Assembly: GCF_014650455.1 (NCBI RefSeq)
Contig: NZ_BMUZ01000003.1
Coordinates: forward strand, 186,001 to 250,000
Length of the DNA: 64,000 nucleotides
Reading direction: 5' to 3'
Source of the DNA: Streptomyces xanthochromogenes
GTDB lineage: Bacteria > Actinomycetota > Actinomycetes > Streptomycetales > Streptomycetaceae
The stretch's first letter is position 1. Each line of letters starts with the position of its first letter. The notes below the pieces were generated by a model. It searched no databases. It saw nothing but the letters and a program-made list of their open reading frames with translations, and was not told where the DNA came from. Of this stretch, positions 51,871 through 59,601 are shown piece after piece. A program made the translations under genes and the position numbers.

Positions 51871-52065
51871 CTACTGCTTGTGCACCCAGTAGTCGGGCGG
51901 GAAGTCGCCGGGCTCCGTACGCCGAGCCCACCCCGTCGCGGAGAGGGGGACGCCCTCGATGCCGGGCTCGGTGGGTTCGGCTGGATCCGTCGCCTCGCAG
52001 AAGGCGTCCCCCTCGGCGTTGCCCTGGCTCGGCGGGGGGTATCCGAAGGTTCCCGGCTGATTCAC
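51871..52065 (-). CDS. small hypothetical protein, 64 aa
   Basis: From GTG 52065, preceded by AAGGG. Reads V-N-Q-P-G-T-F-G-Y-P-P-P-S-Q-G, then acidic Pro-rich A-T-D-P-A-E-P-T-E-P-G, and ends Y-W-V-H-K-Q. Mostly disordered, with one Cys. It begins 22 nt after the 105-residue gene and is probably co-transcribed. Family unknown. Confidence 0.45.
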   Translation of the reverse strand: MNQPGTFGYPPPSQGNAEGDAFCEATDPAEPTEPGIEGVPLSATGWARRTEPGDFPPDYWVHKQ

Positions 52066-52087
52066 TTTGACGCCCTTCGTTGACGGT

Positions 52088-52405
52088 TCAGATGCACGTC
52101 CACGAGGACGCCTTCCCGTACAGCAGGGTCCCCCGCACCTGGGTATCGTCCTGGGCCATAGCATAACTGCGGGCCTCCAGGCGGTAGTTGTGGCGACCGC
52201 CCGAGCCAGAGCAGTTGAGGAAGAACGTCGTATCGTTGTGTTGGCCACTCGTCTGCGGGCCTATCAACGAGTTGGTGATCCGTCCCCATCCTCCCTTGTC
52301 GTTGGCGAACTGCCCTTGGGTCCATTGGGTTCGGAAACTCCCTGAGCAGTCCTCACTGGTGCCGGCTTTCAGGTCGATGAGGTTGTTGGGGACAACCTCG
52401 CCCAC
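52088..52405 (-). CDS. hypothetical protein, 105 aa, possibly truncated
   Basis: Begins at GTG 52405. Contains S-E-D-C-S-G-S-F, G-G-W-G-R-I-T-N-S-L-I-G-P, F-F-L-N-C-S-G-S-G-G-R and W-T-C-I at the end: three Cys and many Gly/Asn, the look of a secreted beta-rich protein, yet no signal peptide. The frame continues upstream as P-G-D-S-F-L-C-T-L-W to an in-frame TAG near 52446, so the original start and signal may have been lost. Confidence 0.45.
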   Translation of the reverse strand: MGEVVPNNLIDLKAGTSEDCSGSFRTQWTQGQFANDKGGWGRITNSLIGPQTSGQHNDTTFFLNCSGSGGRHNYRLEARSYAMAQDDTQVRGTLLYGKASSWTCI

Positions 52406-52683
52406 CCACAGAGTGCACAGGAAGCTGTCCCCCGGGACCGAGGTCTACTTCAGCACTCGTGGGGTGTGAGGGCTGCACAGAGTGGTTGACCAGAAACGCT
52501 CACAAGTTCGCCTGTCGATGTGGAAGGGCCGGGCGCACAGGTGTGCCTGGCGCTAAGCAGCGCACCGGAAGCGGCTTGCGCTGCTCGACGACGATCCGGG
52601 TTTGGCCATCGCCTCAACGGGGATCTCCGGCCGCTCCGACTTGAGTCGGGGCTGCCGGACCCGGCCGGACAAAGGGCCGGGAC

Positions 52684-53097
52684 GTGACGGTCCACTACGC
52701 TCTCGACGACCCGGCCAACTTCGTCCTGGACATCGAGGCCGAACGCCGTTCATGGAAGCAGGACATGGTCGTCAACGTAGTGGGCCTGGTGGTCATTGCG
52801 GCGGCAGCAGGGGTGGGTGCGGTCACGCTGTGCCAGGGGCCCCGGGCCATCTCCCCACGCCGGACACTCGCGCTCGGCACCAGGACAGCGGGGGTGCCTG
52901 CGTACGGGCGTGGTCCGGGCATCTGCCCAAAGGCGCCGCACCCCAAGCTGCGGGTGGACGGTGGTCGCGGTGGGCGACGGCCACGTCCAGGTCGGGAGGG
53001 GGATTTCGTCCGGGCCGTGCGCCCCCGCGGACCGGTGACCTACGGCCCGTGTCATCGCGCCGACAGCCCCTGGGGAGAGCCGGGCGAGCCCACCTAA
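52684..53097 (+). CDS. doubtful small membrane protein
   Basis: The GTG at 52684 gives T-V-H-Y-A-L-D-D-P-A-N-F-V-L-D-I-E-A, then one hydrophobic helix (V-V-N-V-V-G-L-V-V-I-A-A-A-A-G-V-G-A-V). After about residue 55 the sequence turns Arg/Pro/Gly-rich as in a wrong frame, so either the gene is broken near 52850 or it is not a gene at all. Confidence 0.3.
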   Translation: MTVHYALDDPANFVLDIEAERRSWKQDMVVNVVGLVVIAAAAGVGAVTLCQGPRAISPRRTLALGTRTAGVPAYGRGPGICPKAPHPKLRVDGGRGGRRPRPGREGDFVRAVRPRGPVTYGPCHRADSPWGEPGEPT

Positions 53098-53175
53098 CGT
53101 GGAACATATTTCTGTTCCGTACCGGATGGGCACTGCTGTCGCCCTGTTCCGGGCCACCACGAGGAGCACTCGTCC

Positions 53176-54634
53176 ATGTCCCCCACGGCCACCCCTTCCC
53201 GCACCGGATCGGAGGTGATCGCAGAGAATCGCGCCCCGGTCAGGGGTCTGCTGCCGTTGTGTTTGAGTGAGGCGGCGGAGCGGTTCTCCTTAGCGGTCCT
53301 TCTACGGCATGAGGGCCGTGCTCGCCCTCTTCCTCGTCGACACCGCCAACGGGCTCGGCATGAGCGCGGGCATGGCGACGGCTCTCGTCGGCGCCTACCT
53401 GTCCGCGTGCTACTTCACCGCGCTGCCGGGCGGCTGGCTCGCCGACCGCGTGCTCGGCGCCCGACGGGCCGCCCTCATCGGCGGCGTCGTCATCCTGCTC
53501 GGCCACGTCTCCCTCGCGATCGACCTCGGCACGTGGACCGTCTACACCGGCCTGGTCCTGATCGCGCTCGGCACCGGTCTGCAGAAGCCCAACATGACCG
53601 CCCTGGTCGGCAAGCTCTTCGGCAGCCGCAGCGACCAGGAGCGTGACGCGGCGTACAGCAAGTTCTACGCCAGCATCAACATCGGCGGCCTCCTTGCGAC
53701 GCTCCTCGTCGGCTGGCTCGGCGTGCACTTCGGCTGGCCGGTGGCCTTCGGCGCGGCCGCCATCGGCATGGCCGCGAGCCTCGTCGTGTTCCTCACCTCG
53801 GGCGGCCTGCGCGAAGCGGACGACCGGCCGGGCAATCCGCTCTCGCCCGCCGAACGCGTACGGGTCCTCAAGTACACCGCCGTCACGGTGGCCGCCATCG
53901 CCGTGGCAGTCGTCGCTTCCGCGTTGACCGGCGGCTTGACCCTGGCGCACTGCCTGACCGCGTTCTCGGTGCTCGCCGTCCTCGCGCCCGTCTGGTACTT
54001 CACCCGGCTCCTGCGCAACCGGGACATCGACGACCGGGGCCGGGCCGGCATCCGGGCGTACGTGTGGCTCTTCGCGTCGGCGGTGGTCTTCTGGGCGATC
54101 TTCGATCTGGCCGCGTCCAACGTCCAGCTCTTCGCCAACGACCACGTCGACATGCTCGGCATGCCGTCCACCTGGCAGGCGGCCCTCAACCCGATCATGA
54201 TCGTGCTGTTCGCCGGCGTGCTCGCCGCGGTGTGGAAGCGGGTCAGCGTTTCGGCGCCGGCCAAGTTCTCCATTGGTCTGGTGCTGTGCGGCGCCTCGTT
54301 CCTGCTGCTCGCGGTCGCCGCCACGCAGACCACGGGAACGCTCCGCATCTCGATCCTGTGGCTGGTCGGCCTGTACTTCCTGCAGACGCTGGGCGAGCTG
54401 TTCCTCAGCCCCACCGGCCTGTCCATCAGCCACAAGCTGGCCCCTGCGGGCATGGGCTCCCAGCTCGCCGGCCTGTTCTTCCTGTCGGCCTCGACCGGCG
54501 ACGCGATCGGCAGCCAGGTCGCGAGCCATCTGACCGGCACGACGCTCTACCTGGCGCTCGGCTCGCTCGCCGTGCTCGCCGGTTGCGCGATGGCCGTGGC
54601 GACACCGCGCGTCCGGGCACTCATCCAGGAGTAA
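53176..54634 (+). pseudogene. POT family peptide transporter with frameshift
   Basis: From ATG 53176 (GAGGAG site) the product reads L-P-L-C-L-S-E-A-A-E-R-F-S, the POT start E-x-x-E-R-F-S-x-Y-G-M, and then leaves frame. From about 53297 another frame continues S-F-Y-G-M-R-A-V-L-A-L-F-L for the whole transporter (about 440 residues, twelve or so helices) to 54634. One indel around 53287-53297 is enough to explain this; the second frame has a TAG at 53291. POT transporters import di- and tripeptides with protons. Either recently inactivated, or a sequence error. Confidence 0.8.
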
Positions 54635-54757
54635 CGACCACGGCCACGACGGCCTGTGCGGGGTGCTGTCCGGCCAACTGCCGCTATGCACACCGCACTT
54701 GAGTGCGGGGCCCGGCCGGACCGACGCATGGGTCGACGCCGCGGATGCGGAGCGAGG

Positions 54758-55897
54758 TCAGCCCTTGCGGTAGGTGCGGGCGTCCTCGCCCGCGGCGAGG
54801 ACCATGTCCAGATCGGCTCCGGCGGATGCGGTGACGACGACGCCGACCGCGCCTTCGACGAACGGCGCGTCCACGATCCGGGTATCGGCGGGCATGGTGC
54901 GCCCATCGGTCTCGCCGAGCAGCGCCCGGACGGTGAGGACGGCGCTGCCCATGTCGCACAGCACCGCGACGCCCCGCCCCTGGTCCACCTCCAGGGCGGC
55001 GGCGTGAATGAGTTCGGCGCTGGTGCCGATCCGGCCGTCGTCGGTACCGCCGGCCGCGCGGACCGGCGCGAGGTCGCCGGAGCCGACCATGGCCGCGGCC
55101 AGCGCGGCGGTGGACTCGGCGACCTCGCTGCTGTGCGATACGAGGACGACGCCGACGCGCCCGCCTGCCCGCACGGCCGGAGCGCCGGCGGACCTCGTGT
55201 CCTCGCCCTGCTCCGGCGTGACGACCGGTTCCGGCTGCCCTTGGGGGTCGGCCGCCATGGTGAGTGCCTCGAAGAGCAGGACGACGGAGTTCGCACCCGC
55301 GTCCTGGTGGCCGATGGAACGCTCACCGAGGTAACTGGCCCTGCCCTTGGACGCCTGCATGGGCCCGGTGGCATCCGCTCCGTCCAGGGCCGCGGCACGG
55401 GCAGCTTCGAGGGCGTCCCACACCGTTGTCCCCGCGGCGAGTTCACGGTCCAGCGCATCCAGCGCCGGCAGCAGTGCGTCGAGCAGCGTCGCATCGCCCG
55501 GGACGGCTCCGCCGAGCTTGCCGACGGCCTGGGCTCCGGCCCGCAGCGCGGCGGCGAACTGCTCGGCGGAGACGGCAGGTTCGGCGCCGAGACGCTTGCC
55601 GGTACGGCGCAGGGCCATACCGAAGAGGGGGCCGGAAGCGCCGCCGACGGAGTTGGTCAGAGTGCTGCCTGCCTGTGTCAGGAGGTCGCCTGGGCAAGCC
55701 TGCGGGGTCTGCTCGACCACGGCAGTCACCGCTTGGAAGCCACGCACCATGTTGGCGCCGTGGTCACCGTCGCCGATCGCCGCGTCCAGCGCGGTGAGCC
55801 GGGCGCTGTCACGCTCGAAAAGCCGGTGCGCCGCGGCCAGCCAGCGGCTGAAGTAGGCGGTGTCCAGGACGAGTTCGCAGTCGGGGTTCACAGTCAC
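54758..55897 (-). CDS. dhaL/dhaM: dihydroxyacetone kinase DhaL-DhaM fusion
   Basis: 379 residues. Residues 1-210 are DhaL, the nucleotide-binding subunit: D-G-D-H-G at 43-47 carries Mg-ADP ligands, T-N-S-V-G-G-A-S-G-P-L near 81-91. A linker of about 35 residues leads to a DhaM (EIIA-mannose-like) domain with V-L-V-S-H-S-S, phospho-accepting His255. DhaM hands phosphate from the PTS (HPr) to ADP on DhaL, so this organism uses PEP-dependent dihydroxyacetone phosphorylation. The fusion of both in one chain is compact. GTG 55897 has AGGAAG upstream. It follows dhaK across a 108-bp polypurine gap. Confidence 0.92.
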   Translation of the reverse strand: MTVNPDCELVLDTAYFSRWLAAAHRLFERDSARLTALDAAIGDGDHGANMVRGFQAVTAVVEQTPQACPGDLLTQAGSTLTNSVGGASGPLFGMALRRTGKRLGAEPAVSAEQFAAALRAGAQAVGKLGGAVPGDATLLDALLPALDALDRELAAGTTVWDALEAARAAALDGADATGPMQASKGRASYLGERSIGHQDAGANSVVLLFEALTMAADPQGQPEPVVTPEQGEDTRSAGAPAVRAGGRVGVVLVSHSSEVAESTAALAAAMVGSGDLAPVRAAGGTDDGRIGTSAELIHAAALEVDQGRGVAVLCDMGSAVLTVRALLGETDGRTMPADTRIVDAPFVEGAVGVVVTASAGADLDMVLAAGEDARTYRKG

Positions 55898-55915
55898 GCG
55901 CTTGTTCTTCCTGAC

Positions 55916-55964
55916 GGGAGGGAGGAATGGAGGGAGGGAGGGAGGGAGGAATGGAGGGAGGGCG
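55916..55964. repeat. GGGA polypurine tract between dhaK and dhaL
   Basis: About 48 bp of GGAG/GGGA units with two copies of GGAATGGAGGGAGGG. The plus strand can form G-quadruplexes; the mRNA (minus) is a CU-rich run just before the dhaL ribosome site. Confidence 0.85.
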
Positions 55965-56005
55965 AAGCGGGTCGTGTGGTGCACGCGGTGCGGCGGAGGC
56001 CTGGG

Positions 56006-57001
56006 TCAGGCGCCCCAGCGCAGCGAGGGCGTGTGCACCGGGGCGTCCCACATACGCAGCATCTGCTCGTCGGCACGACACAGCGTCAGGGTGCAGCCCG
56101 CCATGTCGAGGCTGGTGACGTAGTTGCCGACCAAACAGCGGGCGATGGCGATGCCGCGCTCGGCGAGGATGCGCTCGACCTCGGCCCGAACGACGTAGAG
56201 CTCGATCGGCGGAGTCGCGCCCAGCCCGTTGACCAGGAGGATCACCGGATCACCGTCGGCCTGCGGAAGGTCCTCCAGGATGGCGTCGAGCATGACTTCG
56301 GCCGTCTCCGCCGCAGTGGTCAGCTCCGCCCGGCGCCGGCCGGGCTCGCCGTGGATGCCGACGCCGATCTCCATCTCCCGCTCACCGAGGCGGAAGTTGG
56401 GAGCGCCGTTGGCGGGGGTGGTGCACGAGGACAGGGCGACCCCGAAGCTACGGCTGCGTTCGTTGGTCCGGCGGGCGAGCGCCGTCACCTCGGCGAGCGT
56501 GCCGCCGCTGTCGGCCAGCGCGCCGGCGAGCTTTTCCACGAACAGGGTGGCACCGGTACCGCGGCGGCCCGCTCCTTCACCGCGGGCGACCGCCACGTCG
56601 TCGTCGACCACCACCGTCTCCACCTGGATGCCGTCATCGACGGCATCCTCGGCGGCCATGCCGAAGTTGAGGACGTCCCCGGTGTAGTTCTTGACGATGT
56701 GCAGCACCCCTGCCCCTGTGTCGACGGCGGCGGTGGCCCGGCCGATGCGGTCCGGGACCGGCGAGGTGAAGACCGGGCCCGCGACGGCGGCGTCCAGCAT
56801 TCCCGGACCGACGAAGCCCGCGTGCAAGGGCTCGTGTCCGCTGCCGCCGCCGGAGAGAAGCCCGACCTTGCCCGCCACCGTCCCGGCGGCCCGGGTGACG
56901 ATGCCGGACTCCACGTCGACGGCCAGCTCCCGATGGGCGGCAGCCATACCGCGCAGGGCGTCGGCGACCACGCTCTCCGGGGTGTTGATGAGCTTCTTCA
57001 A
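56006..57001 (-). CDS. dhaK: dihydroxyacetone kinase subunit DhaK
   Basis: 331 residues from TTG 57001, which has GGAAGAGG 6 nt upstream and fits the family start L-K-K-L-I-N. G-G-G-S-G-H-E-P at 51-58, N-Y-T-G-D at 105-109 and the substrate-binding His217 in G-I-H-G-E-P-G, which forms a hemiaminal with dihydroxyacetone. Works with the DhaL-DhaM fusion downstream to make dihydroxyacetone phosphate. Divergent from gldA, which supplies dihydroxyacetone from glycerol. Confidence 0.93.
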   Translation of the reverse strand: MKKLINTPESVVADALRGMAAAHRELAVDVESGIVTRAAGTVAGKVGLLSGGGSGHEPLHAGFVGPGMLDAAVAGPVFTSPVPDRIGRATAAVDTGAGVLHIVKNYTGDVLNFGMAAEDAVDDGIQVETVVVDDDVAVARGEGAGRRGTGATLFVEKLAGALADSGGTLAEVTALARRTNERSRSFGVALSSCTTPANGAPNFRLGEREMEIGVGIHGEPGRRRAELTTAAETAEVMLDAILEDLPQADGDPVILLVNGLGATPPIELYVVRAEVERILAERGIAIARCLVGNYVTSLDMAGCTLTLCRADEQMLRMWDAPVHTPSLRWGA

Positions 57002-57433
57002 GGCAGACCTCTTCCTCGTGCGACTCTGCGCGCCCAAAACGTCACAAGCGGAGCCTGAAATGACTACAGAAACCAGAAGCAAGAACGAGTCAATTACTAT
57101 CTCGCGGCGAATTTACAGAATTCTGGGACTTGTAGGCCCTGGGTCCGATTCAAACCCCAACCATGGAATCCCGCATGGGTCATTGGTCCCGGGTGAGGCA
57201 GGAGAAAGGCCCGATCAACCGCCACCCCTGGCGTGTCGACCACCATAAAAGTGCCACCGACCAGTTCGCGGAACGGGCTCTCCATTTCATTCGCTTCAGA
57301 ACTCGGTGACAGCTGTGGCACACTCCAATCAGCGGCTTCGGAAATCCGCCCGAAGGCCGCGCTGCGGTCTCCCCTTTATTTCTCCGACGCAGCAGAAATA
57401 GACCGGCATCCGGTCGTTCCAGGAGGTCCCTCC
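57002..57433. promoter_or_regulatory. divergent control region of dhaK and gldA
   Basis: 432 bp, the control region for both glycerol units and noticeably less GC-rich than its neighbours. A minus-strand frame near 57100-57320 (F-R-E-L-V-G-G-T-F-M-V-V-D-T-P-G) might be a relic of a small gene. I could not fix individual operators. Confidence 0.5.
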
Positions 57434-58552
57434 ATGAATTCTGTCGGCATCCGAATGCTGATCAGCCCGCCCAAGTACGTCCAGGGCGCCGGCGCCGTAA
57501 GGCAGTTGGGCGAGCATCTCTCGCGGCTCGGCGAGAACGCCGTGGTCCTCGCGGACAAGAGCGTGTGGGGCTTCGTCGACGAGGCCGTGACCCGGTCATC
57601 GGCCGCGGCCGGCGTGAAGCTCACCAAGGTGGTCTTCGGCGGCCTGTGCACACAACGGGAGATCCACAGGATCACTGCACTCACCCGGGAGGCGGGTGCG
57701 GATGTGGTCGTGGGCGTCGGCGGCGGCACCGCCGTCGACACCGCCAAGGCCGTCGGTCACGCCTGCGGCGACATCTCCGTCGTCAGCACCCCGACCGTCG
57801 CCTCCACCGACGCCCCCACCAGCGCGCTCTCCGTCATCTACACCGAGGAGGGTGCGTTCGAGCGCTACTCCTTCTTCACCCGCAACCCCGACCTCGTCCT
57901 GGTCGACACCGCGCTGGTGGCAGCGGCCCCGAGCAGGTTCATCGTCTCCGGCATGGGAGACGCCCTCGCCACCTGGTACGAGGCACGGGTCTGCGTCGCG
58001 TCGAGCCGAACCGCGATGGCCGGGGGCCTCGCCACCGAGGCGTCGCTGGCACTGGCCCGGCTGTGCTGGGAGACCCTCATGGAGTACGGCCCCCAGGCCA
58101 GGCTCGCCGCCGAGCAGCACGTCGTCACCCCGGCGCTCGAGAAGATCACCGAGGCCAACACCCTGCTCTCCGGCCTCGGGTTCGAGAGCTGCGGCCTGGC
58201 CGCGGCGCACGGAATCCACAACGGCCTGACCGTGTCTCCGCGTGTGCACGGCAAGATGCACGGCGAGAAGGTCAACATAGGCACCCTGGCCCAGCTGGTC
58301 CTGGAGGGATCCTCCACCGACGAGCTGGACACCTTCCTCCGCTTCGGCTACGAGGTCGGCCTGCCCACCACCCTCGCCGAGATAGGCCTCATCGACCCGG
58401 ACCGCGCGGAACTCCTCGCCATCGGCCGAGCCTCGACCGCCGAGGGCGAGACCACCCACAACATGCCGTTCTCAGTGACCCCCGACACGGTCGCGGACGC
58501 GCTGGTCGCCGCCGACGCCCACGCCCGCGCCTTCGCCAAGAAGCAGGCCTGA
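57434..58552 (+). CDS. gldA: glycerol dehydrogenase
   Basis: 372 residues, iron-type alcohol dehydrogenase family. G-V-G-G-G-T-A-V-D near 96-104 binds NAD, and zinc ligands are Asp in S-T-D-A-P-T, His in A-A-A-H-G-I-H-N and His in G-K-M-H-G-E-K. It oxidises glycerol to dihydroxyacetone with NAD+. AGGAGG 57421-57426 supports ATG 57434. Divergent from dhaK and dhaL-dhaM, so together they form the oxidative glycerol pathway. Confidence 0.93.
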   Translation: MNSVGIRMLISPPKYVQGAGAVRQLGEHLSRLGENAVVLADKSVWGFVDEAVTRSSAAAGVKLTKVVFGGLCTQREIHRITALTREAGADVVVGVGGGTAVDTAKAVGHACGDISVVSTPTVASTDAPTSALSVIYTEEGAFERYSFFTRNPDLVLVDTALVAAAPSRFIVSGMGDALATWYEARVCVASSRTAMAGGLATEASLALARLCWETLMEYGPQARLAAEQHVVTPALEKITEANTLLSGLGFESCGLAAAHGIHNGLTVSPRVHGKMHGEKVNIGTLAQLVLEGSSTDELDTFLRFGYEVGLPTTLAEIGLIDPDRAELLAIGRASTAEGETTHNMPFSVTPDTVADALVAADAHARAFAKKQA

Positions 58553-58628
58553 CCACACGCAGGCACCATGGTCGAGAGCTTATCGCCCTCCGTGCTTTGG
58601 GCACCGACGGTTCATTACGGTGGTGCTC

Positions 58629-59006
58629 ATGATGCCTAGACCCACCGCCCAGGACGTTCGGCGCATTGCCCTCTCCCTTCCCGAGACCGTGGAGAAGGAG
58701 GCCTGGAGCATGCCCACCTTCCGGGTGTCCGGGAAGATGTTCATCACCGTTCCCGATGAGCAGACCTCGTTCGCCGTGCGCTGCCCCCGCCATGAGCGGG
58801 CCGAACTGATCGCGGCCGAACCGGAAAAGTTCTGGGTGCCCGCCCACGAGGCAGGGTCGAACTGGGTACGCGTACGCCTTGCCGCACTGGAAGGACTGGA
58901 CGAGCTGCGCGACGTCCTTGAGGACTCCTGGCGCCAAGCCGCCCCCGAGCCACTGCTCGAAGCCCACCCGGAACTCGGCCCCGGCCAGGATGCCGCTTCC
59001 ACTTGA
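58629..59006 (+). CDS. MmcQ/YjbR family protein
   Basis: 125 residues from ATG 58629 (GTG codons lie at 58620 and 58623). V-R-R-I-A-L-S-L-P-E-T-V-E-K-E-A-W near the start and W-V-R-V-R-L-A-A-L near the middle are MmcQ/YjbR (CyaY-like DNA-binding) signatures. Members are small alpha/beta proteins thought to bind DNA, with no clear target. Followed by a strong terminator and unrelated genes. Confidence 0.9.
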   Translation: MMPRPTAQDVRRIALSLPETVEKEAWSMPTFRVSGKMFITVPDEQTSFAVRCPRHERAELIAAEPEKFWVPAHEAGSNWVRVRLAALEGLDELRDVLEDSWRQAAPEPLLEAHPELGPGQDAAST

Positions 59007-59050
59007 GGGCCCGGGCACAGGGCACCGGCTACGGTCGAGACACGGGTCTC

Positions 59051-59084
59051 CGCATCTCCCTTCCGCAGGCGGAAGGGAGATGCG
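59051..59084 (+). terminator. 34-bp perfect palindrome terminator
   Basis: CGCATCTCCCTTCCGC (59051-59066) pairs completely with 59069-59084 around AG. It lies 45 bp after the MmcQ/YjbR gene. Confidence 0.85.
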
Positions 59085-59183
59085 CTATGACCAGCTGTGC
59101 TGCGCCCGGCAAGCTGTCCAACCGGCCCACCGTGCGCCCTGGATGGACACCATTGCCGGGAGGCACGACCGCTTCCGCCGTTC

Positions 59184-59597
59184 CTACGTCGGCGGCGGCT
59201 TGGCCGGCGCGACGACCGGCGCGCCGTCCTTGTCGGTCATGAAGTCGCGGTGAACCGGCTTCTTGTCCGTCGGCTTCGGCAGGCTCGGGCACGCGATCCC
59301 GTCGCCGTCCCGGTCCAGTTCGTTCGGGTCGAGTGCGTCCGCCCGCAGCACCGCTTGCGCGTCTGCCTGGGCCTTGAAGGCGTCACAGTTGGCAACGTGC
59401 CCCTTGTGCACATAAGGAGCGACATCGAACGCGCGCACCGGAGGTCCGTTGTCGCCGCACCCGGTCAGCGTGGTCGCGGCGATCACCGTGATGGCCGCGA
59501 GCGAGGCACGACGCCCCGGTCGTAGCCGGCGATCCGGACCCTGCGAACCCTCCGGCTCCTGCGGCCCCTTGTGGATGTTGCGTGGCTGGTCCGGCAT
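59184..59597 (-). CDS. excalibur-type lipoprotein
   Basis: 137 residues. A long charged N-terminus is followed by a hydrophobic segment and lipobox L-T-G-C with Cys47, so it is probably a membrane lipoprotein. One domain with C-D-A-F-K-A-Q-A-D-A-Q-A-V-L-R and the calcium-binding D-R-D-G-D-G-I-A-C-P, an excalibur motif, at about 65-105. It starts 4 bp after the stop of the prepilin-propeller gene, so it is the last gene of this surface operon. Confidence 0.85.
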   Translation of the reverse strand: MPDQPRNIHKGPQEPEGSQGPDRRLRPGRRASLAAITVIAATTLTGCGDNGPPVRAFDVAPYVHKGHVANCDAFKAQADAQAVLRADALDPNELDRDGDGIACPSLPKPTDKKPVHRDFMTDKDGAPVVAPAKPPPT

Positions 59598-59601
59598 CGC
59601 C

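Noticed and set aside
53240..54691. Minus-strand open frame rich in Asp, His and Arg
   Set aside because: Antisense to the POT transporter.
57130..57210. tRNA-like run GGTCCGATTCAAACCCC
   Set aside because: The rest does not fold into a cloverleaf; no acceptor or anticodon stem can be made.
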